A DNA stretch of 61,138 bases. Origin: Flaviflexus sp. Its GTDB lineage: Bacteria; Actinomycetota; Actinomycetes; Actinomycetales; Actinomycetaceae. Location of the stretch: the NCBI GenBank assembly GCA_030537635.1, contig JAUNVM010000001.1:106109-167246 (forward strand). Direction: 5' to 3'. The first letter of the stretch is position 1, and every line of letters starts with the position of its first letter. Positions 41,887-51,321 of this stretch are shown here, piece by piece. The notes under the pieces were generated by a model. That model did no database searches. It had not been told where the DNA came from and worked only from the letters and a program-made list of their open reading frames with translations. Position numbers and translations under genes: made by a program.

Positions 41887-44058
41887 CTAGACCGCCTGCG
41901 GGCTCGCGAAGTACAGCCGCATCGACTGGGCGGGCACGGTGAGGAGCTCGCCGGGATTCGCGGTGTGTAGCCCCATGCCGGGGCGGGGGTGGGAGGAATC
42001 CCAGGCGAGGTCCCAGGGCAGGTGCCGCCCGGCGGGCAGGCTCACTTCGACGTCGCCGAGCGAGCCGTTGATGATGAGGAGGGCGTCGGTGTCAAAGCCG
42101 CGCCCCGAGCGCAGCATCTGGATGACTCGGTGGCCGGAATCGAACCACTTCCAGGCCGGCATGTTCTCCCCGCTCGGATCGCACCACATGAGATCCGGCA
42201 GGTTGTCGTCGTCACGCGGGGTGCCGGTGAAGAAGGAGGTGGGCCGCAGCACCGAATGCTGGGCGCGCAGGTGGAGCAGATAGGCGAGCGTGGCCCGCAG
42301 GTCCTCCTGCCAGGGCTCGACATCGAAGTTGATCCACGAGATGTCATTGTCCTGGCAGTAGGCATTGTTATTGCCGCCCTGGCTGCGCCCAATCTCGTCC
42401 CCGCCGGTGATCATTGGGGTGCCGGCCGCAAACACCAGCGTTCCCATCATGTTCCGAATCGAGCGGCCCCGCGCTTCGCTGAGCGCCTCGTCCGGCCCCT
42501 CGGTGCCGTGATTCCAGGAGCGGTTGTCATCCGTGCCGTCGCGCGAATCTTCGAGATTGGCCTCGTTGTGCTTGTGGTTGTAGGTGACGAGATCGGCGAG
42601 GGTGAAGCCGTCGTGGGCGGTCACCAGGTTGATCGAGGAGTGGGTGCCCCGCCCGCCGGGCAGGCGCCCCTGGGAGAACAGGTCGGCCGAGCCGGACAGC
42701 CGGGTGGCGATTTCGCGCAGATCCCCGGGCCGCTCCCCAGCCCTCATGCGCGCCTGGTCGATGAGCCAAAATTGGCGGACGGCGCCCCGGAAGCGATCGT
42801 TCCAGTCCGCGGTCGGGGCGAGGAACTGACCGGTGCGCCAGCCATTGGGGCCCAGATCCCACGGCTCGTTGATCATCTTGCGGGCCGAGAGCACCGGGTC
42901 GGTGGTGAGAGCCACGTAGAAGGGGTGGGAGGGATTGAACTCGGCGCCCTGCCGGCCCAGCGTCACCGCAAGATCGAAGCGGAAGCCGTCAATGCCAATC
43001 TCCTCGGCCCAGTAGCGCAGCGAATCCAGGGTCATCTGAATGACCCGGCGGCGCCGGAAGTCCAGCGAGTTTCCGCAGCCCGTCACGTCCATGAAGTGCA
43101 CGGGATGAGAGGGCGTGTGCAGATAGTAGGTGGTGGCATCCAGGCCCCGCCAGGACAGGGTGGGCCCGTCAATACCGCCCTCGCACGTGTGGTTGTATAC
43201 GACGTCGAGGATGACTTCGATGCCGGCCTCGTGGAGGAGATGCACCATGCCCTTGACTTCGGCAAGCACGGCGGTCGGGCCGGCCTGCCGGGCAGCCTCG
43301 GTGGCGTAGGCGGGCTCGGGGGCGAAAAAGCCGAGCGTGTTATAGCCCCAGTAGTTCGTCAGGCCCTTCTCGGTGAGGAACGGTTCGGACAGCTTAGCGT
43401 GAATCGGTAGCAGCTCCACGGCCGTGACCCCGAGCGAGGTGAGGTAGTTGATTGTCGCCGGGTGGGCGAGGCCCGCATAGGTGCCGCGCAGATGCTCGGG
43501 CACCCCCGGCATCCGCATCGTCAATCCCCGCACGTGGGTTTCGTAAATGACGGTGCGATCCCACGGCGTATTCGGATGGCACGGCGCCTCTCCAACCGGC
43601 TCGGTCACCACCGAATGCGGCACGTGAGCGGCCGAATCCAGCTCGCAGCGCTCCCGGGGAGTGAGGGGCTGAAGATCATCATCAACTCGGTGGGAAAACA
43701 CCTCTGGGGCGAGTGTCATCTCGCCGACGATGCCCTTGGCATAGGGGTCAACGAGGAGCTTGTTCGGGTTGTAGCGCAGGCCGGAATGCGGATCCCACCG
43801 GCCGTGCGCGCGAAAACCGTAGCGCTGCCCGGGCCGAATCCCGGGAATGAAGCCGTGCCAGATGCCCTCGTTGGGTCCGAGGAGATGAACGCGGCGCTCG
43901 CGAATCTCGCCACCGTCAATATCGATGGCGCAGAACTCGACGGCGGAGGCCAGTCCTGCCACCACCGCTACGTCAATGCCGTCACCGTGCACGGTCACAC
44001 CCAGGCGGTGATAGCTTGTGCGCGAAGGCTCGGCGTACATGTCACTGCGATTCATCAC
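41887..44058 (-). CDS. glgX: Glycogen debranching enzyme GlgX
   Basis: A 723-residue GH13 isoamylase-type enzyme that hydrolyses alpha-1,6 branches of glycogen. An N-terminal CBM48-like domain (residues about 20-150, HGFIPGIRPGQRYGFRAHGR) precedes a catalytic barrel with VIYETHVRGLTMRMPGVPE, ILDVVYNHTCEGG, FRFDLAVTLGRQG (nucleophile Asp) and NLVTAHDGFTLADLVTYNHK. GTG 44058 lies six bases after CACAAT on the minus strand, consistent with a leaderless start; ATG 44055 is the alternative. It is separated from the glgE operon by trpS and the lipoproteins, and may share its glucan substrate. Confidence 0.93.
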   Translation of the reverse strand: MMNRSDMYAEPSRTSYHRLGVTVHGDGIDVAVVAGLASAVEFCAIDIDGGEIRERRVHLLGPNEGIWHGFIPGIRPGQRYGFRAHGRWDPHSGLRYNPNKLLVDPYAKGIVGEMTLAPEVFSHRVDDDLQPLTPRERCELDSAAHVPHSVVTEPVGEAPCHPNTPWDRTVIYETHVRGLTMRMPGVPEHLRGTYAGLAHPATINYLTSLGVTAVELLPIHAKLSEPFLTEKGLTNYWGYNTLGFFAPEPAYATEAARQAGPTAVLAEVKGMVHLLHEAGIEVILDVVYNHTCEGGIDGPTLSWRGLDATTYYLHTPSHPVHFMDVTGCGNSLDFRRRRVIQMTLDSLRYWAEEIGIDGFRFDLAVTLGRQGAEFNPSHPFYVALTTDPVLSARKMINEPWDLGPNGWRTGQFLAPTADWNDRFRGAVRQFWLIDQARMRAGERPGDLREIATRLSGSADLFSQGRLPGGRGTHSSINLVTAHDGFTLADLVTYNHKHNEANLEDSRDGTDDNRSWNHGTEGPDEALSEARGRSIRNMMGTLVFAAGTPMITGGDEIGRSQGGNNNAYCQDNDISWINFDVEPWQEDLRATLAYLLHLRAQHSVLRPTSFFTGTPRDDDNLPDLMWCDPSGENMPAWKWFDSGHRVIQMLRSGRGFDTDALLIINGSLGDVEVSLPAGRHLPWDLAWDSSHPRPGMGLHTANPGELLTVPAQSMRLYFASPQAV

Positions 44059-44184
44059 GCCCCTATTGTGGCAAGAACGAGCAAGTTTGCGGGCATGGGT
44101 GGGGACATGACATTGCCCACCTTGGCCCGCCCCGCCGCCGCCTGGACCTTTCCCAAGCGGACAAGGAGTGGCAAGGTATGGGAC

Positions 44185-44967
44185 ATGAGGATTGTTGTGT
44201 GCGTGAAACGAGTTCCAGACGCACAGGCGGAACGCCGCTTCGATGAGGATGGTTTCCTCATCCGCGGCGATGACGATGTGCTCAACGAACTAGACGAAAA
44301 CGCGGTGCAGGCCGCCGTCGATCTGAAAGACGCCTCCGGCGAGGATGGCGAGATCATCGCCCTCACCATGGGACCGGAAGACGCGATTGACGTGCTGCGC
44401 CGCTCCCTAGCCCTTGGTGCCGACCGGGCCATTCATGTGTGCGATGAGCGGGCCGCCGGCTCCGACGTGCTCGGCACCGCCAAGGTGCTAGCCGCCGCCG
44501 TGCGCCGCATCGAGGCCGACTCCGGCCCGGTGGATCTCGTCCTCGCCGGCCTGTCCGCCCTCGACGGCATGACCACCGCCGTTCCGTCCGCCCTCGCCGT
44601 GCTGCTCGACCTGCCCAGCCTCGTGCGCGCCCGCCACGTCGAGCTCGAGGGTTCCACCGTCCGCATCGAGCGCCAGATGGGAGCCTACGAGGAGGTGCTC
44701 GAGGCCGAGCTGCCCCTCGTCCTGTCGGTCACCGACCAGGCCAACGAGGTCAAGTACCCGAACTTCAAGGCGATCATGGCGGCGAAGAAGAAGCCGATCG
44801 AGGAGATCGACCTCGACGATCTCAACATCACCGAACAGGTGGGCGCCGCCGGTGCCGGAGCCAAGGTCGTGGCCGCCCAGCCGCGCCCCGCCAAGGAGGC
44901 CGGCGAGATCGTCACCGAGAACGGTGCCGCCCGCCTCGCCCAGTACATCAATGAGGTGATCTCATGA
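44185..44967 (+). CDS. etfB: Electron transfer flavoprotein subunit beta
   Basis: A 260-residue protein opening MRIVVCVKRVPDAQAERRF; the longer frame upstream is antisense to glgX. The beta-subunit signature region is seen as VLNELDENAVQAAVDL, GPEDAIDVLRRSLALGADRA and SVTDQANEVKYPNFKAIMAAKK. With EtfA it carries electrons from flavin dehydrogenases. AAGG eight bases before ATG 44185 is a weak ribosome-binding site. The end overlaps etfA (ATGA). No ETF-quinone oxidoreductase or acyl-CoA dehydrogenase gene lies in this window, so partners are encoded elsewhere. Confidence 0.93.
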   Translation: MRIVVCVKRVPDAQAERRFDEDGFLIRGDDDVLNELDENAVQAAVDLKDASGEDGEIIALTMGPEDAIDVLRRSLALGADRAIHVCDERAAGSDVLGTAKVLAAAVRRIEADSGPVDLVLAGLSALDGMTTAVPSALAVLLDLPSLVRARHVELEGSTVRIERQMGAYEEVLEAELPLVLSVTDQANEVKYPNFKAIMAAKKKPIEEIDLDDLNITEQVGAAGAGAKVVAAQPRPAKEAGEIVTENGAARLAQYINEVIS

Positions 44968-45914
44968 GCCTGTCCACCGCCCTCGTCCTGTCCCGCCACG
45001 ATGGCACCATGCCCTCGGAATCCTCGCGGGAGATGATCACCGCCGGAGACCTGCTCGCCGATCAGGTTGTGGTTGCCACCTTTGACACTCCGCCCGCCGA
45101 GCAGTTCGCCGCCTTCGGGGCCACCGAGATTCTCGCCTGCGACACGGCCGAGCTCGGCGACATTAACGTGGAGGATGCCGGGGTGTGGGCCGCGCTCGCG
45201 GTCGCCGCGGCACGTCAGGTCAATCCGGATGTCATCATTCTTGGCTCCACCCACCTCGGCAAAGAGATTGCCGCCCAGATCGGCATGATCCTTGATTCTG
45301 GCGTCGTCACCGACGCCGACGGGGTGAGCGTTGAGGATGGCCGCTTGAGTATTGAAAAGGCCGTCTTCTCCGGCACCTGGGCCACCCGCCCCACCGTCAT
45401 TCGCGGCATTCCTGTCGTCGCCCTGCGCCCCACCGCGATCAAGGCCCGCGAGCGGGAGGCGCAGGCAGTTCCGGTCTCCCCGCTCAGCATCGAGGTTCCC
45501 GAGCGCTCCAAGCGCACCCGTCTCGTTCAGCGCCAGCGCCACGGCGGCGGCGGGGCCGCCCTGTCCGAGGCCCAGGTCGTCGTGTGCGGCGGTCGTGGCA
45601 TGGATGGGGATTTCACCCTCGCCTACCAGCTTGCCGAAAAGCTCGGTGGCGTCGTGGGCGCCACCCGCGTGGCGTGCGATGAGGGGTGGATTGATCACTC
45701 CGTTCAGATCGGCCAGACTGGCGAGACGGTGGCCCCCACCCTCTACATCGGCCTTGGCGTTTCCGGCGCCATCCACCACACGACCGGCATGGCGGCCTCG
45801 CAGCACATCGCGGTGATCTGCGATGACGAGGATGCCCCGATCTTTGGCCTCGCCGACATCGGCGTGGTGGGCGATCTCAACACGATCGTCCCGGAGCTTC
45901 TCGAGCTGCTCTAG
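44964..45914 (+). CDS. etfA: Electron transfer flavoprotein subunit alpha
   Basis: The 316-residue FAD-binding subunit. The C-terminal FAD domain reads VVCGGRGMDGDFTLAYQLAEKL, GAPAWR-like GATRVACDEGWIDHSVQIGQTG, YIGLGVSGAIHHTTGM and the end region DLNTIVPELLELL. Translation is coupled to etfB. The order etfB-etfA-desulfurase-mnmA also occurs in other actinobacteria. Confidence 0.93.
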   Translation: MSLSTALVLSRHDGTMPSESSREMITAGDLLADQVVVATFDTPPAEQFAAFGATEILACDTAELGDINVEDAGVWAALAVAAARQVNPDVIILGSTHLGKEIAAQIGMILDSGVVTDADGVSVEDGRLSIEKAVFSGTWATRPTVIRGIPVVALRPTAIKAREREAQAVPVSPLSIEVPERSKRTRLVQRQRHGGGGAALSEAQVVVCGGRGMDGDFTLAYQLAEKLGGVVGATRVACDEGWIDHSVQIGQTGETVAPTLYIGLGVSGAIHHTTGMAASQHIAVICDDEDAPIFGLADIGVVGDLNTIVPELLELL

Positions 45915-45931
45915 GTCAGCGGGGACAGTCC

Positions 45932-47053
45932 TTGATCTACCTTGACCACGCCGCCACCTCCCCGCTCCGTCCGGAAGCGGCGGAGGCCTGGCAGCGTGCC
46001 CAACGTCCCGGCAATGCCTCAGCGGTGCACGCCGCCGGGCGGGCCGCCCGCGCCATTCTCGAGGACGCGCGGGAGAAGATTGCCGGCCTCATGGCGGTGG
46101 ATCCCGCCGAGGTCATCTTCACCTCCGGGGGAACCGAGGCCGATAATCTCGCGGTTGCCGGACTCGCCTCCGCCGGTCCCCTCATCATCTCCGCCGTTGA
46201 GCATCCCGCCGTGCGCGAGGCGGCAGCGCTGGCCAAGGCCAGGGGAGCACAGATCATCACCGCCCCGGTGACCTCGCAGGGTACCGTCGACCTGCCCGCC
46301 CTCGAAGAGCTCATTGAGACCCGCCGCCCGGCCGGAATCTCGGTCATGGCGGTCAACAACGAGACCGGCATCATCCAGCCGCTGGAGCAGATCCACGAGC
46401 TGGCCGGCGAGGGCCGGGGAGCGGAGGCCACCGGTGGGCGGATCTGGTTGCACAGCGACGCCGTTCAGGGCGCCGGCCGAATCGAGCTTCCCGACGGCTT
46501 TGCCTACTCGATCACCGGGCACAAGCTGGGTGCCCCGGTTGGCACCGGAGCCCTGTTGTGCGCCCGCGACTTCCCGCTGACCCCGCTTGAGGCCGGGGGC
46601 GGGCAGGAGCGCGGCATCCGCTCCGGCACCCTCAACGTGGCCGGGGCGGCTGCCCTGGCAGCGGCCCTCGAGGCTCACCTGGTTGAGCGGGAGGAAGCCT
46701 CGGCTGCCATGGAGCGCCAGCGCGAGCAGATCTTCGCCGCCTGCGCCGCGGTGGGCGGATATCCCTCCGGCGGGGCGGATGCCCCACGCGCCGCCCACAT
46801 TGCCCACGTCATCTTCCCGGGTGCGGACCCGGAGGCCCTCATGTTTGCCCTGGACTCGGCCGGCGTGTGCGCCTCGGCTGGATCGGCCTGCTCGGCCGGC
46901 GTCTACCGCCCCTCGGCGGCCCTGGTGGCCATGGGCGAGGAGGAAGCCTGCGCCATCCGTTTCTCCCTGGCGCCCCAGACCACCGATGACGAGGTGGCTC
47001 GAGCGGTCGATGTGATCGGCCGGTGCGTGGAACTCGCGCGAGGGGTCGCGTGA
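45932..47053 (+). CDS. Cysteine desulfurase (NifS/IscS type)
   Basis: A 373-residue class V aminotransferase-fold PLP enzyme taking sulfur from cysteine. [14 protein letters not shown] opens the protein, PLP-binding K198 is in [12 protein letters not shown], and the persulfide cysteine is C320 in [10 protein letters not shown]. The start is TTG 45932, 17 bases after etfA, with GGGGACAG upstream. It overlaps mnmA by four bases (GTGA), so its main job is probably sulfur supply for tRNA 2-thiolation rather than Fe-S assembly; no SUF genes are present here. Confidence 0.92.
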   Translation: MIYLDHAATSPLRPEAAEAWQRAQRPGNASAVHAAGRAARAILEDAREKIAGLMAVDPAEVIFTSGGTEADNLAVAGLASAGPLIISAVEHPAVREAAALAKARGAQIITAPVTSQGTVDLPALEELIETRRPAGISVMAVNNETGIIQPLEQIHELAGEGRGAEATGGRIWLHSDAVQGAGRIELPDGFAYSITGHKLGAPVGTGALLCARDFPLTPLEAGGGQERGIRSGTLNVAGAAALAAALEAHLVEREEASAAMERQREQIFAACAAVGGYPSGGADAPRAAHIAHVIFPGADPEALMFALDSAGVCASAGSACSAGVYRPSAALVAMGEEEACAIRFSLAPQTTDDEVARAVDVIGRCVELARGVA

Positions 47054-48129
47054 GGGTCCTCGCCGCCATGTCCGGGGGCGTCGATTCGGCCGTGGCGGCC
47101 GCCCGGGCCGTCGAGGCCGGCCATGATGTGGTCGGCGTGCACATGGCGTTGAGCAAGAGCCCGGCCCAGCATCGCAGCGGCTCGCGCGGCTGCTGCTCGG
47201 TTGAGGACAGTTACGATGCTCGGCGCGTGGCCGATAAGCTCGGCATTCCCTTCTACGTGTGGGACCTCTCGGAGAGCTTCGAGGAGACCGTCATCGACGA
47301 CTTCCTCGCAGAATACTCCGCCGGGCGCACCCCCAATCCCTGCGTGCGGTGCAATGAGCACGTGAAGTTCAAGGCGCTGCTCAAGCGCGGCATGGCCCTT
47401 GGCTTCGATGCCGTCGCCACCGGCCACTACGCCCAGCTCAAGCATGCCGAACATCTCGAATTGCACCGCGCCGCCAATGGGCCGAAGGATCAGTCGTATG
47501 TGCTGGCCGTCATGGGCCCCGGCGTGCTCTCTCAGGTGCTCTTCCCGCTCGGGGACATTCCCACGAAGGAAGAAGTGCGCACCGAGGCTGCGGCGCGCGG
47601 GCTCGGGGTGTCCCTCAAGCCGGACTCCTACGATATTTGCTTCATTGCTGACGGGGACACGAGAGGCTTTCTGCGAGAGCGGCTCGGTGCACAATCCGGC
47701 CCCATTGTCGACGGTTCCGGCACCGTCATCGGCGAGCATGAGGGAGCCTACGGCTTCACCATCGGCCAGCGTCGCGGCCTCGGGCTGAAGATCCCGGCGG
47801 CGGACGGGCGGCCGCGCTTCGTCACCCGCATTGACATTCCCACCAATACCGTTGTGGTTGGCCCCGCCGAGGAACTCGATGTCACCGAGATCACCACGGC
47901 CGATCCCGTGTGGCTCGCCCCGGACCGAGATCCGGCAGATGAGCTCGAAGTTGGGGTGCAGGTGCGCGCCCACGGCCGCGAAATCCCCGCCACCATCCGC
48001 CGCGAGAATGACCGGATCAAGGTGCATCTGGCCGAGCCGCTGCGCGGTCTTGCCCCCGGCCAGTCCGTCGTCTTTTACGAGGGCACCCGCGTGCTCGGCC
48101 AGGCCACCTGCGAGGCCTCCGGGCGGTAG
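47050..48129 (+). CDS. mnmA: tRNA-specific 2-thiouridylase
   Basis: A 359-residue PP-loop enzyme making s2U34 in tRNA-Lys, Glu and Gln. The ATP-binding motif is [11 protein letters not shown] (residues 7-17). The catalytic pair is C98 ([11 protein letters not shown]) and C197 ([10 protein letters not shown]), and the tRNA-binding regions TGHYA and KDQSYVL are present. The start is GTG 47050, within the end of the desulfurase gene; a longer upstream in-frame start would lie inside that gene. Confidence 0.95.
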   Translation: MRVLAAMSGGVDSAVAAARAVEAGHDVVGVHMALSKSPAQHRSGSRGCCSVEDSYDARRVADKLGIPFYVWDLSESFEETVIDDFLAEYSAGRTPNPCVRCNEHVKFKALLKRGMALGFDAVATGHYAQLKHAEHLELHRAANGPKDQSYVLAVMGPGVLSQVLFPLGDIPTKEEVRTEAAARGLGVSLKPDSYDICFIADGDTRGFLRERLGAQSGPIVDGSGTVIGEHEGAYGFTIGQRRGLGLKIPAADGRPRFVTRIDIPTNTVVVGPAEELDVTEITTADPVWLAPDRDPADELEVGVQVRAHGREIPATIRRENDRIKVHLAEPLRGLAPGQSVVFYEGTRVLGQATCEASGR

Positions 48130-48288
48130 CCGCGCCGACCACGCTGAGCCGATTCAACCGACCGCATTCGAGCCTTGGCCTGCCCCGGTAAGCAAATCCC
48201 GGAAGCTCCGGAAAGCCCAGATACTCACGTGCCGTCCGCCGGCGGTTGCCTCGGGCATGAGAGCATCGAGGAGAGGAATGGAGACGTC

Positions 48289-49182
48289 ATGACATTGATG
48301 AACCTGCCGCTGGCCCGCTTTGCGCACGATATGGACACGGAGGGGCGCCGCGACCCAGACCTGGCTGAGCGCCTGGCCCGGTCCCTCGTTGTCGTAGTGC
48401 GCGGCGAATCTGTGGCCGCCACCGACCGGCTCACCCTCGTCTCCGCCGCCGACCTGCCGGATCTACCCCCGTCGTATCTCGGCACCCACGAGGGGCAGAC
48501 GTATGCGAGCGTGCGAGCCGAGCAGGTTGCCCGGATCGGGGCAGCCGAGCTGCTCGAGGGCCTACGCATGAGGGACTTCAGGCAGATCGGCACCGAGCTC
48601 AGCGATCTGGAATCCGGTCTGGCCACGAGCGCCCTCGCGCTTGCCGCATGGCAGGCCAGCACGGGTTTTTGTGCGAGCTGCTCGGGAAAGCTTGCCCTGC
48701 GCGCCGGCGGCTGGGAAGGGGTGTGCGAATCCTGCGGCGCCATCACCTACCCGCGTACCGATCCCTGCGTCATCATGGCGATCCGCGACCGGGCCGGCCG
48801 CATCCTTCTCGGCCGCAATGCCGCGTGGCCGCAGGGCCGCTACTCTGTCATCGCCGGCTTCATTGAGGCCGGGGAGAGCCTCGAGCACGCCGTGCGCCGG
48901 GAGGTGCGCGAAGAAACCGGAATCGAGGTGGGGGAGGTTGCCTATCGGGGGAGCCAGGCCTGGCCCTTCCCGCGCTCGCTCATGGCGGGGTATGCCGGGT
49001 GGACCGAGGACACCGAGGCGAACATCGACGTCGACGGGGTGGAAATGGTTGATGCCCGGTTCTTTGCGCGAGACGAACTCGACGACCTGGTTGCGCGCGG
49101 CGAGATCGCCATTCCCCGCCCCACCTCCATCGCCCGCGCCCTCATTGACGAATGGGCGGCGGAAGCCCCGAGCTTAAGGTAG
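48289..49182 (+). CDS. nudC: NAD+ diphosphatase (NudC)
   Basis: A 297-residue Nudix enzyme hydrolysing NAD(H) to NMN(H) and AMP, which also removes NAD caps from RNA in other bacteria. ATG 48289 is preceded by GAGGAGAGGAATGGAG. The zinc ribbon is CASC and CESC (FCASCSGKL, VCESCGAI). The Nudix box is GFIEAGESLEHAVRREVREE followed by TG. The NudC-specific motif is SQAWPFPRSLM, where the usual form is SQPWPFPxS, so the proline is replaced. It precedes uvrD2, as in mycobacteria. Confidence 0.92.
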   Translation: MTLMNLPLARFAHDMDTEGRRDPDLAERLARSLVVVVRGESVAATDRLTLVSAADLPDLPPSYLGTHEGQTYASVRAEQVARIGAAELLEGLRMRDFRQIGTELSDLESGLATSALALAAWQASTGFCASCSGKLALRAGGWEGVCESCGAITYPRTDPCVIMAIRDRAGRILLGRNAAWPQGRYSVIAGFIEAGESLEHAVRREVREETGIEVGEVAYRGSQAWPFPRSLMAGYAGWTEDTEANIDVDGVEMVDARFFARDELDDLVARGEIAIPRPTSIARALIDEWAAEAPSLR

Positions 49183-49329
49183 CTCCTAACGCGGCTCCGG
49201 GTTCAGTGCCAACCGGCAGTGCCGCAGCGGGGATGTCCCCGATGCCGATGAGGGGCGGTTCGTGCCCCGGAGGGGCCGGGCGGAAACAATCGTCATAGGC
49301 ACGTGCCACACTGGGGGAGGAGGTAAGCG

Positions 49330-51321
49330 ATGGACGATCTACTGGATGCTCTTGACCCGGATCAGCGCGAGGTGGCCCTGCACCCGCGCGGACCCATGGT
49401 GGTGCGGGCCGGTGCCGGCACCGGCAAAACCCGCGCCATCACCTACCGCATTGCCTACGGCGTGAAGACCGGGGCCTATCATCCGCACAACGTTCTCGCG
49501 GTCACCTTCACCCAGCGCGCGGCCGGAGAAATGCGCTCGCGGCTGCGCGACCTTGGCATCCCCTCCGTCCAGGCGCACACCTTCCACGCGGCGGCGCGTC
49601 GCCAGCTGCACTACTTCTGGCCGCATGCGGTCGGCGGGGTCTTCCCCCAGCTCCAAGAGCACAAGGCCCCGCTCGTCTCCCAGGCGGCCGCCTCCCTGGG
49701 CATGCGCCTGGACCGGGCCTCGCTGCGCGATCTGTCCTCCGAAATCGAATGGGCCAAGGTCGGGCTTATTTCCATCGACGAGTATCCCGAGCGGGCCCGG
49801 GCCGCCGGCCGCCTCGATGTTGGCGGGCAGACCCCCGAGAACGTGGGCAAGCTGCTCGCCGCCTACGAGGAGGCCAAATCGGCCCGCGGCGTCATCGACT
49901 TTGAGGACATGCTCCTCATCCTCAATGGCATCCTCGTCGAGCGCCCCGATATCGCCGCCCAGATTCGCCACCAGTACCGCTACTTCGTCGTTGACGAGTA
50001 TCAGGACGTGTCCCCGCTCCAGCAGCGCCTACTCGAGCTGTGGCTCGGCGAGCGCAATGATCTCTGCGTCGTCGGCGACGTCTCCCAGACCATCTACTCC
50101 TTCACCGGCGCTAATCCACGCTACCTGCGGGATTTCCACCGCAGGTTCAAGGGGGCCCGCGAGGTCCATCTCGTCCGCGACTATCGCTCCACTCCGCAGG
50201 TGGTTGACCTCGCCAATCGGGTCATCGAGCCGGGTCGGTTGCCCGGTTCGGTCAAGCTCACCGCGCAGCGCCCCTCCGGTCCCGCGGTGGGCTACACGGA
50301 TTACGACGATGATGAATCGGAGGCCGCTGGAATTGCCAAGAAGATCGCCCGGCTGGCCGGCAAGGGCACCGCGCTGTCCGAGATCGCCGTCCTCGTGCGC
50401 ACCAACTCCCAAATCCAGGAATTCGAGCAGGCCCTCGGTTCGGCCGGGATCTCCTTCACCATTCGCGGCGGTGAGCGCTTCTTCCAGCGCACCGAAATCC
50501 GCGAGGCGATGGTTGCTTTCCGGTCGATGGCGAGATCGGGAGTGGAAGACACCCTGACCGGCGCGGTCACCACGATCCTCGGCCAGCTGGGCTGGGAGGC
50601 CACCGCCCCCGGCGCCCCCGGCGCGCGGCGGGAACGCTGGGAGGCACTCAATGCGCTGGTCGCCCTCGCCGAGGACATGGAAGAGGCTCGGGGAGCGGAT
50701 CTAACCGAGTTCGTGGCTGAGCTTGAAGAGCGCGCCTCCCTTGCGCATACCCCCACCGTGGAGGGGGTCACGCTAGCCTCCCTGCACGCCGCGAAGGGCC
50801 TGGAGTGGGACGCGGTCTTTCTCGCCGGCCTCTCCGAGGGTCTCATGCCGATCTCACACGCCGAGGGAGCCGAGGCCATCGAGGAGGAGCGCCGGCTCCT
50901 CTATGTTGGCATCACCCGCGCCCGGGAGGTCCTCGAGCTGTCCTATGCTAAGTCGCGCCGCGCCTCGGGCCGTTCGAATCGGCGCCCCACGCGTTTTCTC
51001 GATGGGATGTGGCCAAGCACCGAGAAGATCTCGAGGGCCACGGCGACCCGGCGCCGCTCCAAGGAGGCCCACCGGCGCTTTGCCGAGCAGCATCCCGAGG
51101 ATCAGGGGATCTTCAATGACCTGCGTGCTTGGCGCACCGCCCAGGCGGCCGATGAACGGCGGCCGGCCTACCAGGTGCTCACCGATGTCGTCCTCATGAA
51201 TATCGCGGTCCAAAAGCCCGCCGATCTCCACGAGCTCGGCCGGGTCAAGGGTATCGGCATGACGAAGCTCGATCGCTACGGCCAGGCCATCCTCGACGTG
51301 CTTGCCTCTCGCCACTCCTAG
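49330..51321 (+). CDS. uvrD2: UvrD2-type DNA helicase with HRDC domain
   Basis: A superfamily 1A helicase of 663 residues. Motif I is RAGAGTGKT (residues about 26-34), followed by Ia FTQRAAGEMRSRL, II VDEYQDVSPLQ, III VVGDVSQTIYSFTGA, IV VRDYRSTPQVV, V LASLHAAKGLEW and VI YVGITRAREVL. The C terminus (from about residue 590, RPAYQVLTDVVLMNIAVQKP) is an HRDC domain. The tetracysteine linker known in mycobacterial UvrD2 is absent; the whole protein has one cysteine (LCVVGDV). GGGGGAGGAGG precedes ATG 49330. Its stop codon overlaps the stop of the convergent E1-like gene. Confidence 0.93.
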   Translation: MDDLLDALDPDQREVALHPRGPMVVRAGAGTGKTRAITYRIAYGVKTGAYHPHNVLAVTFTQRAAGEMRSRLRDLGIPSVQAHTFHAAARRQLHYFWPHAVGGVFPQLQEHKAPLVSQAAASLGMRLDRASLRDLSSEIEWAKVGLISIDEYPERARAAGRLDVGGQTPENVGKLLAAYEEAKSARGVIDFEDMLLILNGILVERPDIAAQIRHQYRYFVVDEYQDVSPLQQRLLELWLGERNDLCVVGDVSQTIYSFTGANPRYLRDFHRRFKGAREVHLVRDYRSTPQVVDLANRVIEPGRLPGSVKLTAQRPSGPAVGYTDYDDDESEAAGIAKKIARLAGKGTALSEIAVLVRTNSQIQEFEQALGSAGISFTIRGGERFFQRTEIREAMVAFRSMARSGVEDTLTGAVTTILGQLGWEATAPGAPGARRERWEALNALVALAEDMEEARGADLTEFVAELEERASLAHTPTVEGVTLASLHAAKGLEWDAVFLAGLSEGLMPISHAEGAEAIEEERRLLYVGITRAREVLELSYAKSRRASGRSNRRPTRFLDGMWPSTEKISRATATRRRSKEAHRRFAEQHPEDQGIFNDLRAWRTAQAADERRPAYQVLTDVVLMNIAVQKPADLHELGRVKGIGMTKLDRYGQAILDVLASRHS

